Assembly: GCA_031292525.1 (NCBI GenBank)
Contig: JARLGY010000037.1
Coordinates: 372,001 to 436,000 of the forward strand
From: Flavipsychrobacter sp.
GTDB lineage: Bacteria; Bacteroidota; Bacteroidia; Chitinophagales; Chitinophagaceae
Direction of reading: 5' to 3'
DNA length: 64,000 nucleotides
Positions 39,901-47,699 of this stretch are shown here, piece by piece. How positions within the stretch are numbered: position 1 is the stretch's first letter; every line of letters begins with the position of its first letter. A program made the position numbers and the translations under genes. The notes beneath the pieces are model-generated. The model was not told the DNA's origin, ran no database searches, and worked only from the letters and a program-made list of their open reading frames with translations.

Positions 39901-40248
39901 GTTGGTACTACTATCATTACAGGTAACCCAGCGGGTAGCAATGCTTGTGCAGCTCCCCGTGCACTTCCATCAAGTGTCGTTTCCGTAAATAATACAGAGG
40001 CTCCTTCGTATACCATATTCCCCGATCCAGGTAACGGTAATATGAAGTTCACACAAAGTATTACTGATAAGGATGTATCCATACAAGTAATGGGTGCCGA
40101 TGGGCGAATCGTGCACAAAGGTCAATTGCAATTCATGGATAAACAAGCAAGCCTTGACATCTCTAATGTTGCATCCGGTCTTTATATGGTACAACTGCAG
40201 GACAGCAAGGGTAATACGTTCAACATGAAGTATGTTCTAACAAAATAA
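36961..40248 (+). CDS. Large secreted protein with Ig-like modules, beta-helix and T9SS type A sorting domain
   Basis: A 1095-residue protein. The signal peptide ends near AYAQ (residue 26). Residues about 27-330 are Ig/PKD-like modules, each with an FCYGNNITL-like edge and a YQW motif. About 350-900 contain many short Asn/Gly-rich coils typical of a right-handed beta-helix. The last 80 residues (YTIFPDPGNGNMKF to MKYVLTK) form a type A sorting domain for type IX secretion. It is likely an adhesin or a polysaccharide-active surface protein, but I see no catalytic signature. Confidence 0.85.
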   Translation: MKKIRLFQQCFLLFVLMCTGSMAYAQVLSVSISATTATTVCYGNTISFSSSVTGTGPFTYQWEYATGSSYSPVSGGTLPTLTDAPAAPGTYRLKVTSGSTSVYSNILSVTVNFGPGSSTISATSTSICWGVTTTLTGTTVSGATYQWYLDGSAISSATSPTYITSSTLAGGTHTFNLHTINSTCNSFSNNLTVTVNKPTSLITSSMGTNMCADPYNPDLLSVPNITGNTYQWYDNGSLIPGAVSSSYVPNTNNPSTSYPFSVTVTDINGCSTTGSITLNTQSAPPVSITASGPTTFCYGNNITLTASNNVMWNYTWTDDINGSSPIGYGNTLMSYSPSSPSPDYYVDDIVLRVIGPPYACPAVVVTPVTTHYCGSCSPAMVFPSGQNYVPLGQTGTISGSVSITSGYVYLSSPTGTITITGNVYIRSAVVLVDAGTTIDVVNGGSLGLMYDHVFSCPGNMWQGIVAEDGSSTNLGGNIIEDAVVAFENKVHRGPGIIFDPSILGNVFNRNNTSIAVNSSNIIPIYNEGNVFTSRDISTYPGYPAPYYLLGDLRAPITTNPPFTAPFAIENNTYPYAMCKNGQPAIGISLYNCNTNFSVGIVTSSIDQTNIFDNMVYGVSAYNSNATITSCTFMNTQVGASGGSGVFVRNDPGVPSKVTIGQTTDPLSNKFYIPSAPSTTSQVTGVEGWDVNNLSSQNTSMVSDQSLSAYTSGTVYDLAGYYIHTSNFDSIDISNNTMFNLSNGIYFYEYDNSSTPATVGNINIFNNHFDRGGSNGFVASAIDLENSTTLTPVASGNINVEQNGMTQVYYGIYTYGFQQQPVVEKDNMIMAAADPAYPSNEQYGIYNEYDLHDTVKRNVINGDGALATKSNASGIFEQGGDGTQLFCNTVVSFGKAFYFKDCNYNLTWQGNNMGSYLRGLDIEGDGIGPQGSASAACDNTWASSKWDTYVEGGANPANSILYVQSGAPYQPTYNSGSSPYSVGTTIITGNPAGSNACAAPRALPSSVVSVNNTEAPSYTIFPDPGNGNMKFTQSITDKDVSIQVMGADGRIVHKGQLQFMDKQASLDISNVASGLYMVQLQDSKGNTFNMKYVLTK

Positions 40249-40291
40249 ATAAACCCTATACAAGGCATCAATATTAGCCTGTTTACATTCG

Positions 40292-40327
40292 GGAGGTGCA
40301 GACATATCTATCTGCACCTCCTTTTTT
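40292..40327 (+). terminator. Terminator after the T9SS type A gene
   Basis: A perfect 11-bp stem (40292-40302 with 40311-40321) with an 8-base loop, followed by TTTTTTATT. It sits 43 bases after the stop. Confidence 0.9.
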
Positions 40328-40467
40328 ATTGCATTATGTAGCATCCGGTTTAGAAATAAGAAATGATGGCCGGCCTCCATACCCTCATTTCTGCCATCCC
40401 CTTTCCTCAAATTATTGTAAATTAGCCACTCAATGTAAAAAGGCGCTGCACACAGCCGTATTTGTAA

Positions 40468-41697
40468 ATGAATTTACCTTTTTTTATAGCACGGCGGTAC
40501 ATGGTAATGCAAAAGGGTGGCTTCTCCTCCTTTATCATTCGCCTGGCTATAATAGCCACTGCGCTTAGTGTAGCGGTAATGATACTGGCCATTGCATTCA
40601 TCACCGGTTTCAAGTATACTGTTCGCGAAAAGCTATTTACTTTCCTGGGCAATGTACATATCGAAACTTACAATCCCAATCACTCGGAATCACTAAGTCT
40701 TAATCCTATCAAAAGTGATCCTGCATTGGTAGCACATGTTTTGCAAACACCTCATGTCACCCATGTCTACCCTTTTGTGCAGCGCCCGGCAATATTGCAG
40801 GCCCATGGACAAATGGAGGGGTTATTCTTAAAGGGGGTTGATAAAGATTACGTTTTCTCACCCAACATTTCATTTACTGGCAATAAGCTCAATTATACCG
40901 ATACTCAGTACTCCAAACAGATCATACTATCGCAGAGCACCGCTGCCCGCCTCAATGTAAATACCGGAGATAGCATATTATTGTACTTCCTGGAGCCAGG
41001 GGTGCGGGTACCACGCATACGCAAAGTGCAGGTAACAGGCATCTTCCACACAGGCATGGAAGAACTGGATAAATATTACGGCATCACCGATATGCGCCTC
41101 TTGCAAAGGGTAAATAACTGGAAACCCAACGAAATAAGTGGCTACCAGCTGGAGCTGGATAATGAGCAATATTCTGATACCGTTGCCAATGGCATTTATG
41201 AGCGCTATCTTACCTCGCCGCTTACCACCTACACTATCCGCGACATCTACCCCAACATTTTCGACTGGCTGGACCTGCAAAACATTAACGGACAGATCAT
41301 TATCATCATCATGGCGCTTGTAGCCATCATCAATCTGGCCACTGCTCTCATGATACTCATTATGGAACAGGCACGCATGCTCGGCATATTACAGGCGCTG
41401 GGCATGAGCCTTAAAAGCATACAGCAAATATTCTTATACTATGCTGGCATTATAGCTGGTGTGGGCATCTTAGCTGGTAATCTCTTTGCATTCCTATTCT
41501 GCTGGCTGCAGGTCAAATTTGGCTTTCTTACACTTTCAGAAGATACCTACTATATGAAGCATGTACCCGTACGCTTTCATTTGTGGCAAATAGCAATAAT
41601 AGACGGTGGTACCCTCATACTCTGCATACTTTGTATGTGGCTGCCTACGTTGTATATTCGCCGTATCAGGCCTGCAAGGGTGCTGCAGTTCAAGTAG
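40468..41697 (+). CDS. LolC/LolE-like ABC transporter permease
   Basis: A 409-residue FtsX-type permease. It has an N-terminal membrane helix preceded by the characteristic FIARRYMVMQKGGF. A large periplasmic MacB-like domain (about 50-270) follows, then three further helices near 278-400. The proteobacterial LolCDE complex extracts lipoproteins for delivery to the outer membrane, and Bacteroidota homologues are annotated alike. No ATP-binding subunit gene is adjacent, so the ATPase must be encoded elsewhere. The precise role is inferred from the family. Confidence 0.85.
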   Translation: MNLPFFIARRYMVMQKGGFSSFIIRLAIIATALSVAVMILAIAFITGFKYTVREKLFTFLGNVHIETYNPNHSESLSLNPIKSDPALVAHVLQTPHVTHVYPFVQRPAILQAHGQMEGLFLKGVDKDYVFSPNISFTGNKLNYTDTQYSKQIILSQSTAARLNVNTGDSILLYFLEPGVRVPRIRKVQVTGIFHTGMEELDKYYGITDMRLLQRVNNWKPNEISGYQLELDNEQYSDTVANGIYERYLTSPLTTYTIRDIYPNIFDWLDLQNINGQIIIIIMALVAIINLATALMILIMEQARMLGILQALGMSLKSIQQIFLYYAGIIAGVGILAGNLFAFLFCWLQVKFGFLTLSEDTYYMKHVPVRFHLWQIAIIDGGTLILCILCMWLPTLYIRRIRPARVLQFK

Positions 41698-41816
41698 GAT
41701 TTGAAGATTTAGCCCATCACCTTGCAAAAACACAAAGTGATAGTAGCCCTATATTTTATGGCCGGGGATTACAATAAATTAGAGTTGACTTTAGCTGAAA
41801 TTATAAAACACAAGTA

Positions 41817-42758
41817 TTGAACAACAAGGAACTATACAGGCAAATATGCACACAATATGCAGATGTCCCTGTATTCCTGCAACCCTGGTGGCTCGATGCT
41901 GTAAACCCCACATGGCAGGCTGTTATTACACAAAAGGGCGATCATATCACGGGTATCTGGCCCTATATTATTGACCAAAGGTTAGGGGTAAAACTTTTAC
42001 GTACTCCGCTGCTCACGCCCTACCTTGGCCCTCATGTCTTCTACCCTGCCGATATGAAGGAAAGCAACCGCGACAGCTTCGAGCACGATACCATTACAGC
42101 CTTGATAAACCAGCTACCTGATGTACCGGTATGGGCTTTATCTATGTTTCCAGGCCTAAAACAGGTAGGCCTTTTTAAGAACTATGGCTTGGATGCGCAG
42201 GTAAAACAAACGTTCCTGATTGATCTCTCCACCAGCGAAGACACTATATTCAGCAACCTCAAAGAATCCATCCGCAGGAACATAAAGGCAGCCGCAAAAG
42301 AAATAACTATAATAAACGATGCTGCTTATCTGCCACAGCTATACCAATATCAAAAAAGCACCCTTACCCGCAAGCAGGCTGCTCAGCCCCACACTATACA
42401 GCACATGCAGATTCTTATGGATGGGTGCATAGCCCACAATGCAGGGGCTCTTTGGGTAGCTAAGAAGGGCGATGAGGTCACAGCAATCATTTGGAATGTT
42501 TGGGATGCCCATACGTCATATTACTTTATGGGTGCACAAAACCCCGCGTCCTACAATGCAGCCGCCATGTCAGCATTACTGTGGCACTGTATATCGCAAG
42601 CAAAATTACGGCAAAACCAGGTATTTGACCTCGAAGGCAGTATGGATCCCGGAGTAGAAAAGTTCTTCCGCGGTTTTGGCGGTAAAAGAGATCTATACAT
42701 CATCCTGAAAAAAAACACCTCTCTTGCCTGGAAATTATTACAGGCGATACGCCAGTAA
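41817..42758 (+). CDS. FemAB-like/GNAT acyltransferase
   Basis: A 313-residue protein with the two-lobed GNAT layout of FemAB/BioF2-like enzymes. Conserved parts are QPWWLDAV, an aromatic GIWPY segment, the SIRRNIKAAAKE helix, YYFMGAQNP and the closing DLEGSMDPGVEKFFRGFGG, a typical FemAB end. Such enzymes transfer amino acids to peptidoglycan or acyl groups to other substrates. The start is TTG, since no ATG opens the frame upstream. The context does not define the substrate. Confidence 0.8.
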   Translation: MNNKELYRQICTQYADVPVFLQPWWLDAVNPTWQAVITQKGDHITGIWPYIIDQRLGVKLLRTPLLTPYLGPHVFYPADMKESNRDSFEHDTITALINQLPDVPVWALSMFPGLKQVGLFKNYGLDAQVKQTFLIDLSTSEDTIFSNLKESIRRNIKAAAKEITIINDAAYLPQLYQYQKSTLTRKQAAQPHTIQHMQILMDGCIAHNAGALWVAKKGDEVTAIIWNVWDAHTSYYFMGAQNPASYNAAAMSALLWHCISQAKLRQNQVFDLEGSMDPGVEKFFRGFGGKRDLYIILKKNTSLAWKLLQAIRQ

Positions 42759-42852
42759 TAGAATTGTCAAAAATGTAATTTATTACTGACTTCCACCGAC
42801 ATTTTGTCCCAATACGCGATAATGGCAAATAATTTGACAATACGTATGTAGC

Positions 42853-43479
42853 ATGTTTTTTAAAAAAAAGAAGATTATGAACGAAAACGCATTTGAAAAC
42901 CAGAATGCTAATGCAGAAAATACCGACAACTTGGCACAAAATGACGAACAGGAAAATTCTGTCCAGGATCTGGGTCAGGAGGTAGTAAGTGAAGATTTCG
43001 AGGTCGATGCAGAAAACGATCTTGAAAACGCAACTCTGGGCAAACTGGAGCTTGAATTGCAGGAAACCAAGGATAAGTATTTAAGACTGGTTGCTGAGTT
43101 CGATAACTTCAGAAGAAGGAATGCCAAGGAAAACCAGGAATTACGCAAAACTGCAGGTAAAGAGATTATAGAATCACTCTTAGTAGTACTCGATGATACC
43201 GACCGCGCGTCAAAACAACTTGAAAAAAGTACTGATATTGAATCTGTTAGAGAAGGCATATCATTAGTTTTTAATAAATTGCGCAATATTTTGCAGCAAA
43301 AAGGCCTTAAAGCTATGGATGCTGTAAATCAAACCTTTGATGCTGACCTTCACGAGGCAATTACCGAAATACCTGCTCCAAATAAAAACATGGTCGGCAA
43401 GGTGATAGATGTGGTAGAGCCAGGTTATTACCTGAATGATAAGCTCATAAGGCATGCTAAAGTAGTAGTAGGAAAATAG
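42853..43479 (+). CDS. grpE: Nucleotide exchange factor GrpE
   Basis: A co-chaperone that releases ADP from DnaK. The 208-residue protein has a long acidic N-terminus, a coiled coil starting near residue 65, the RLVAEFDNFRRRN motif, and a C-terminal beta-domain with KGLKAMDAVNQTFD and VVEPGYYLNDKLIRHAKVVV. An internal ATG at 42877 is a rival start and would drop an eight-residue lysine-rich leader. It is immediately upstream of dnaJ. Confidence 0.96.
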   Translation: MFFKKKKIMNENAFENQNANAENTDNLAQNDEQENSVQDLGQEVVSEDFEVDAENDLENATLGKLELELQETKDKYLRLVAEFDNFRRRNAKENQELRKTAGKEIIESLLVVLDDTDRASKQLEKSTDIESVREGISLVFNKLRNILQQKGLKAMDAVNQTFDADLHEAITEIPAPNKNMVGKVIDVVEPGYYLNDKLIRHAKVVVGK

Positions 43480-43539
43480 TGGACTGGGTTCATCCTTGCC
43501 CTAAAAACGATTTGTTGATTTTTTATTTGAGTTGACCCA

Positions 43540-44712
43540 ATGGCAAAAAGAGATTATTATGAGGTGCTGGGTGTCGCACGCGGCGCAAGTGCAGATGAAT
43601 TAAAAAAAGCTTACCGTAAGATAGCTATGCAACATCACCCCGACCGTAATGAAGGGGATAAAACAGCAGAAGAAAAGTTTAAAGAAGCAGCAGAAGCTTA
43701 CGATGTGCTGAGCACACCCGATAAGCGTGCCCAGTACGATCGTTTTGGCCATGCAGGCGTAGGCAGCAGCGCTGCAAGCGGTGGTGGCCCTGGCGGCATG
43801 CGCATGGAAGACATTTTCCAGAACTTTGGAGATGTTTTTGGCGATGATGTTTTTGGCAATTTCTTTGGTGGTGGTGGCAGACAAGGCGGCGGTGGCCGCA
43901 GGCAGGGTACGCGCGGCGCTAACCTTAGGGTGAAGCTAAAGATGGACTTTGCAGAAATAGCTAATGGCGCCAATAAGAAAATAAAAGTAAAGAAACACGT
44001 GCCTTGCAACGTTTGCGATGGCAGCGGTGCGAAAGATAAAAGTGCTATACAAACCTGCAGTACCTGCGGTGGTTCTGGTCAGGTGCGCAGGGTGCAAAAC
44101 ACCTTCCTTGGGCAAATGCAAACAGTAACCACCTGCCCTACCTGCAATGGTGAAGGACTTTCTATTACCCAGAAGTGTGGTAACTGCAAAGGCGAAGGCC
44201 GCGTATATGGCGAAGAAACCCTGAGCCTGGATATACCTGCAGGAGTACACGATGGCATGCAGCTGAGTATGAGCGGCAAAGGCAACGCCGGTGAACGCGG
44301 CGGCCAGGCTGGCGACCTGCTGATGGTAATAGAAGAAGAAAAACACCCGCAACTCAAGCGCCATGAGCTTGATGTAGTTTATCAATTGCACATGTCCTTC
44401 CCAGAGGCAGTACTGGGTACTCAGGTTGAGGTGCCTACTATAGATGGTAAAGCCAAGATAAAGGTTCCGGCAGGTACCCAAAGCGGTAAAATATTCAGAT
44501 TAAAAGGTAAAGGCTTCCCGGCATTCAATTCTTACGAGAAAGGCGATGAATTGGTTGAAGTAAACATATGGTCACCCCAATCATTAAGCAATGAAGAACG
44601 CGACCTCCTGGAAAAACTTAAAAATTCACCCAATTTCAAACCCGGCCCCGATGCCGAATCTGAAAAAGAGCGTGGTTTTTTTGACAAGATAAAAGACGCA
44701 TTCGGAGGATAA
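43540..44712 (+). CDS. dnaJ: Chaperone DnaJ
   Basis: The Hsp40 partner of DnaK and GrpE. Its 390 residues include the J-domain with HPD at 33-35, a Gly-rich linker (about 70-130), four CxxCxGxG zinc-finger repeats between about 155 and 225 ([32 protein letters not shown]), and the C-terminal substrate-binding domains. It follows grpE by 60 bases. No CIRCE/HrcA operator was seen upstream of grpE. Confidence 0.97.
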   Translation: MAKRDYYEVLGVARGASADELKKAYRKIAMQHHPDRNEGDKTAEEKFKEAAEAYDVLSTPDKRAQYDRFGHAGVGSSAASGGGPGGMRMEDIFQNFGDVFGDDVFGNFFGGGGRQGGGGRRQGTRGANLRVKLKMDFAEIANGANKKIKVKKHVPCNVCDGSGAKDKSAIQTCSTCGGSGQVRRVQNTFLGQMQTVTTCPTCNGEGLSITQKCGNCKGEGRVYGEETLSLDIPAGVHDGMQLSMSGKGNAGERGGQAGDLLMVIEEEKHPQLKRHELDVVYQLHMSFPEAVLGTQVEVPTIDGKAKIKVPAGTQSGKIFRLKGKGFPAFNSYEKGDELVEVNIWSPQSLSNEERDLLEKLKNSPNFKPGPDAESEKERGFFDKIKDAFGG

Positions 44713-44748
44713 TCTACGTTCTCAAATGCTGAACTATATTAGTAAAAG

Positions 44749-44781
44749 GCCGTCTCAAAATTCACTTTTGGGACGGCTTTA
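44749..44781 (+). terminator. Terminator after dnaJ
   Basis: A 12-bp stem (44749-44760 with 44766-44777, one G-U pair) has a 5-base loop and is followed by TTTATTATTTTAT. It starts 36 bases past the dnaJ stop. Confidence 0.85.
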
Positions 44782-44880
44782 TTATTTTATCTGAGTTTGG
44801 GTATTATAGTAGTTAAAAACTTTATTGCAGCATGTTTTAGGCTGCAATTTTTTTACTGGAACAAGGATATCAAAACAAAA

Positions 44881-44912
44881 AAACCGCCTCAAAATTGCTT
44901 TTGAGACGGTTT
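44881..44912. terminator. Second, related hairpin between dnaJ and lipoprotein gene
   Basis: A 14-bp stem with one mismatch (44881-44894 with 44899-44912) has a TTGC loop. A U-tract is seen on both strands. It terminates the lipoprotein gene ending at 44934. Its CTCAAAATT core closely resembles the dnaJ terminator 130 bases away. Confidence 0.8.
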
Positions 44913-44933
44913 TTATAAAAAGGTTGCTAACTA

Positions 44934-46586
44934 TTATTTACAAGAGAAATTAAGTTGTCCTGCAATAGAAAGAAGATTAGCATTGGCATCATATGCTGCC
45001 GTGCCGTTTGTAATGCTGCTATTTTCAGGGAATTTAAAATTGGTCCTGGTAAAAGTAACATCTGCGGTATATGTCTTACCATTATCTATTGCATTTATCG
45101 TATATGTTGAATTTGCTGGGATAGAAAATTTTGCTATGCCATTGTGTACATATATGCTGCCGAAGTCAAGTGCATTTGTCTTGCTTGCGTAGCTAATAGT
45201 GCCTGTAAGGTTTGCAGTAACTTGTTTGTCAGTGCAATAGCCAGTAAAAATTGATTGAACGTAAATTGTGCTTGGAACTGGAACTGTAATCGTTCCTGAA
45301 TTGGTGGAGCAAAAAAAGACAGTGCCAGTAGCAATGGCGGCGAAGGCACCGATGCTGGTACTACCATATATTATTATAGCTCCTTGTACGTTTGTGGGTG
45401 CGTTTAATATATCTATAGTCATTCCATTATATATGCTGGTAACGATAGGCTGGCCGATGATGTGTGCCGCTCCATTTTGGATGGCTGCGATAGCTATCCT
45501 GTAATTACCACCACTAAAATTAGGATCACTCGTATTGATGGTTAGATGCAGTGGAGTTGGGCAAGGGTTACTTGGCCATGCCAGGTTCCATACGGATAGA
45601 TGCGACACCTGGAAGGTTGCTACCAGTTTACCACCAGTAAACGCAACAGTTGCATTTCCTTCATTTTTAAACTGGCCGGTTGTTTCATCCATACTCCATA
45701 CAGGTATTGCATCGCCTGCGACTACCGTATTGCCGGTTGCTAAATTTAGTAAGTTAGCATCTATCGGCATGTTGACCATTAAAGGTGTGCCAAATGATTT
45801 AACCGGTACGCCATCTACATTCATCTGCATCGCTAAAGAGCCTGCCGACTCGAAACGAACGCCCCCAGGTATTGGGCTACCGTTAATATCAAGAACATCT
45901 GTTGGTGAAAGGCCACCAGGAATAGATTGTGCTGAGTTAATACTGTCAGTGCCGTATTGCGTTGCAACAACCCCAAGGGTATTTCCGCTTATTACATTTC
46001 CTGAAGCATCCTTAAACGTAGTTCCGTTTGCTATATTTATGGTAGCAGGGTTTGCGAGTGTAGGGGTAGCGGCAGGTGTAAGCGTTTTGGCTGGTGATGC
46101 GTTACCGGTGAGTGCCACCTGTGTCGATAATACGACAATGTTTGCTGGTGGGTTGGCATATTCTATAACCGGGACCACGATGCTCACAGCAGAGTCGCTG
46201 GTGATAGATACCTGGTATACTATTGGAGCAAAGCCTGAAATAGAACCGGTAATGGTAAAGTTAACCGGGTGCGTTGGTGACGGCGCAGCGCTTTTATCAA
46301 CGGCAAGCGAAATAAAACCACCAAAAACATTGTAGTTACTACCACCGTCACTTGTATATACAAGTGCAGCATCTTTTCCTGAAATTTTAATGGAAAAGTC
46401 AGTTGGACGGGTTCCCGACGTAGTGTTGTAGTTAACAAAGTGAACACCAATTGGGGAAGTAAATATGTCGGTATTTACTTTAACCCTGATGCCGTCTGTA
46501 ACTTTCTTACAACTGAATAGAGTGGCCGAGAATGCAAGTGCACATAGTACCGATGTGATTGCAACAATTTTAAAAGTCTTTTTCAT
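44934..46586 (-). CDS. Large lipoprotein of unknown function (copy A)
   Basis: A 550-residue lipoprotein with lipobox TLFS-Cys26. Its first 160 mature residues match copy B (47700-49508): both open with CKK, then an RVNT strand, a long beta-rich domain and ANPPA. After about residue 160 the two differ. This copy has a module with IPVWSMDETTGQFKNEG, like FAM171-type or surface-anchored beta domains, and Ser/Thr-rich strands up to NFSCK. No catalytic motif is visible. It is the downstream partner of the barrel gene 44 bases upstream. Confidence 0.75.
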   Translation of the reverse strand: MKKTFKIVAITSVLCALAFSATLFSCKKVTDGIRVKVNTDIFTSPIGVHFVNYNTTSGTRPTDFSIKISGKDAALVYTSDGGSNYNVFGGFISLAVDKSAAPSPTHPVNFTITGSISGFAPIVYQVSITSDSAVSIVVPVIEYANPPANIVVLSTQVALTGNASPAKTLTPAATPTLANPATINIANGTTFKDASGNVISGNTLGVVATQYGTDSINSAQSIPGGLSPTDVLDINGSPIPGGVRFESAGSLAMQMNVDGVPVKSFGTPLMVNMPIDANLLNLATGNTVVAGDAIPVWSMDETTGQFKNEGNATVAFTGGKLVATFQVSHLSVWNLAWPSNPCPTPLHLTINTSDPNFSGGNYRIAIAAIQNGAAHIIGQPIVTSIYNGMTIDILNAPTNVQGAIIIYGSTSIGAFAAIATGTVFFCSTNSGTITVPVPSTIYVQSIFTGYCTDKQVTANLTGTISYASKTNALDFGSIYVHNGIAKFSIPANSTYTINAIDNGKTYTADVTFTRTNFKFPENSSITNGTAAYDANANLLSIAGQLNFSCK

Positions 46587-46630
46587 ATGGTCTGTTTCTA
46601 AATTATTTTTAAAGGATTTACCTGTTTTAA

Positions 46631-47323
46631 TTAGTTACCAATTTTATAGTTAAGGCTGATCTTCAGTTCAGGGAACCACCTGTAACCCGACAGGTTCTGA
46701 TCTAGCTGCTGTTCGTTACTCTGGTTGTCATTCAGCAATTTGGTCCCTTCCCAAGTGGTAGTTGGCTTAGGCAAGAAATAAGTACCGAGGTCCACATTAA
46801 CATTAAATTTATGTTTAGGGAAATCACGACAAAAAGCTACACCCAGGTAGGGGGCTATACCTTGCCAGTTTGCACCTATCTTCATTTCGCCAAGCTCGTT
46901 TGGCGATAGTGTAGTTTGTCCCAGTTTATAAGACTGCGTAGGTTTCAATGTGGCGCTTGGCGATGCACTAAAAACATACCCAACTCCGCCTACCAGGCGT
47001 ATTGGTAACGTATTAAATGGCTTATATTCACCTAACAAACTTACTTTACCCAGGTTTGCGGTAATATTGGCGGTAGTCTTTACGCCATCAAGCGTTAATG
47101 GGCCACTATAGCTTACCGGCAAAAAGCTTACGCCCAGACGTGCGTTAAAATGTTGGTTCAAACCCATTTTACCTTCCAGGCTTACACCAGTGGTACCTAG
47201 GCCTAAACTGATACATTTTTCTCTTTGAACATCCGATTCGCTGCCTGTACTTCTTTGTACGTTTTGTGCAGAAACATGGAGGCTAAGCCCCGTAAGGAAT
47301 AATGGAAGTAAATATTTTTTCAT
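46631..47323 (-). CDS. Small outer-membrane beta-barrel protein (copy A)
   Basis: A 230-residue protein with a signal peptide ending near HVSAQ (residue 20), then an alternating hydrophobic pattern of about eight to ten strands ending in an aromatic/basic terminal strand (LKISLNYKIGN), a usual barrel end. It is clearly homologous to the 230-residue protein at 49530-50222 across its whole length: ISLGLG, RLVGG, WQGLAPYLG/WQGIAPYLG, VNVDLG, GTKLL, YRW. It probably forms an operon with the lipoprotein gene downstream. Confidence 0.8.
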   Translation of the reverse strand: MKKYLLPLFLTGLSLHVSAQNVQRSTGSESDVQREKCISLGLGTTGVSLEGKMGLNQHFNARLGVSFLPVSYSGPLTLDGVKTTANITANLGKVSLLGEYKPFNTLPIRLVGGVGYVFSASPSATLKPTQSYKLGQTTLSPNELGEMKIGANWQGIAPYLGVAFCRDFPKHKFNVNVDLGTYFLPKPTTTWEGTKLLNDNQSNEQQLDQNLSGYRWFPELKISLNYKIGN

Positions 47324-47346
47324 AAATCGGGAGTTGAAGAGTTGTA

Positions 47347-47354
47347 CAAATATA
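47347..47354 (-). promoter_or_regulatory. Putative -7 box for copy A unit
   Basis: The minus strand reads TATATTTG, a full TAnnTTTG match, 23 bases before the barrel A start. Surrounding DNA is very AT-rich and no clear -33 element is seen. Confidence 0.4.
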
Positions 47355-47647
47355 TATATTTAAATTAAAAAAAGTATAATTAATGTTACGCTATCAAATC
47401 TAACATACTATTTAGTGTAAGTTATTGTTTCTGAATGCAAACATACCATGCATATTGGTTTTTAAAAAGGGTATTATTCCCGTTTTTTATCAAGAAAAAA
47501 ACGTTTACACTATTAATGATTATTTTTAAATTGTTATTCGTTAGTTAACACAACGGCTTATTAGTCTATTCAACCTGCATATATTTTTTATCACTTCCAT
47601 TAAAAATTGCGTAAAATGTCTCTTCATTCATAAGCTCTTACCAAATA

Positions 47648-47684
47648 GTAAAGCGGGGATGTCTAGTTGACATCCCCGCTTTAC
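47648..47684 (-). terminator. Terminator-like hairpin after lipoprotein copy B
   Basis: A perfect 16-bp stem (47648-47663 with 47669-47684) with a TAGTT loop, 15 bases past the lipoprotein B stop. The U-run on the minus strand is short (TATTTGG). Confidence 0.7.
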
Positions 47685-47699
47685 AAATATGAGTTGAAA

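Larger units (their letters stand above)
47324..47699. other. Intergenic region between the two barrel/lipoprotein units
   Basis: A 376-bp AT-rich gap without a gene. It contains the copy A promoter candidate (47347-47354), a strong hairpin after copy B (47648-47684) and a weak stem around 47464-47486. The rest is poly-A/T-rich spacer. Confidence 0.6.

Noticed and set aside
42759-42852. Possible CIRCE/HrcA heat-shock operator before grpE
   Set aside because: The TTAGCACTC inverted repeat is absent; only a short GACA-TTT-TGTC palindrome is present, too weak to claim.
45535-46335. 266-codon open frame on the plus strand
   Set aside because: Antisense shadow of lipoprotein A caused by its Thr/Ala/Pro-rich composition; no start signal or recognisable domain.
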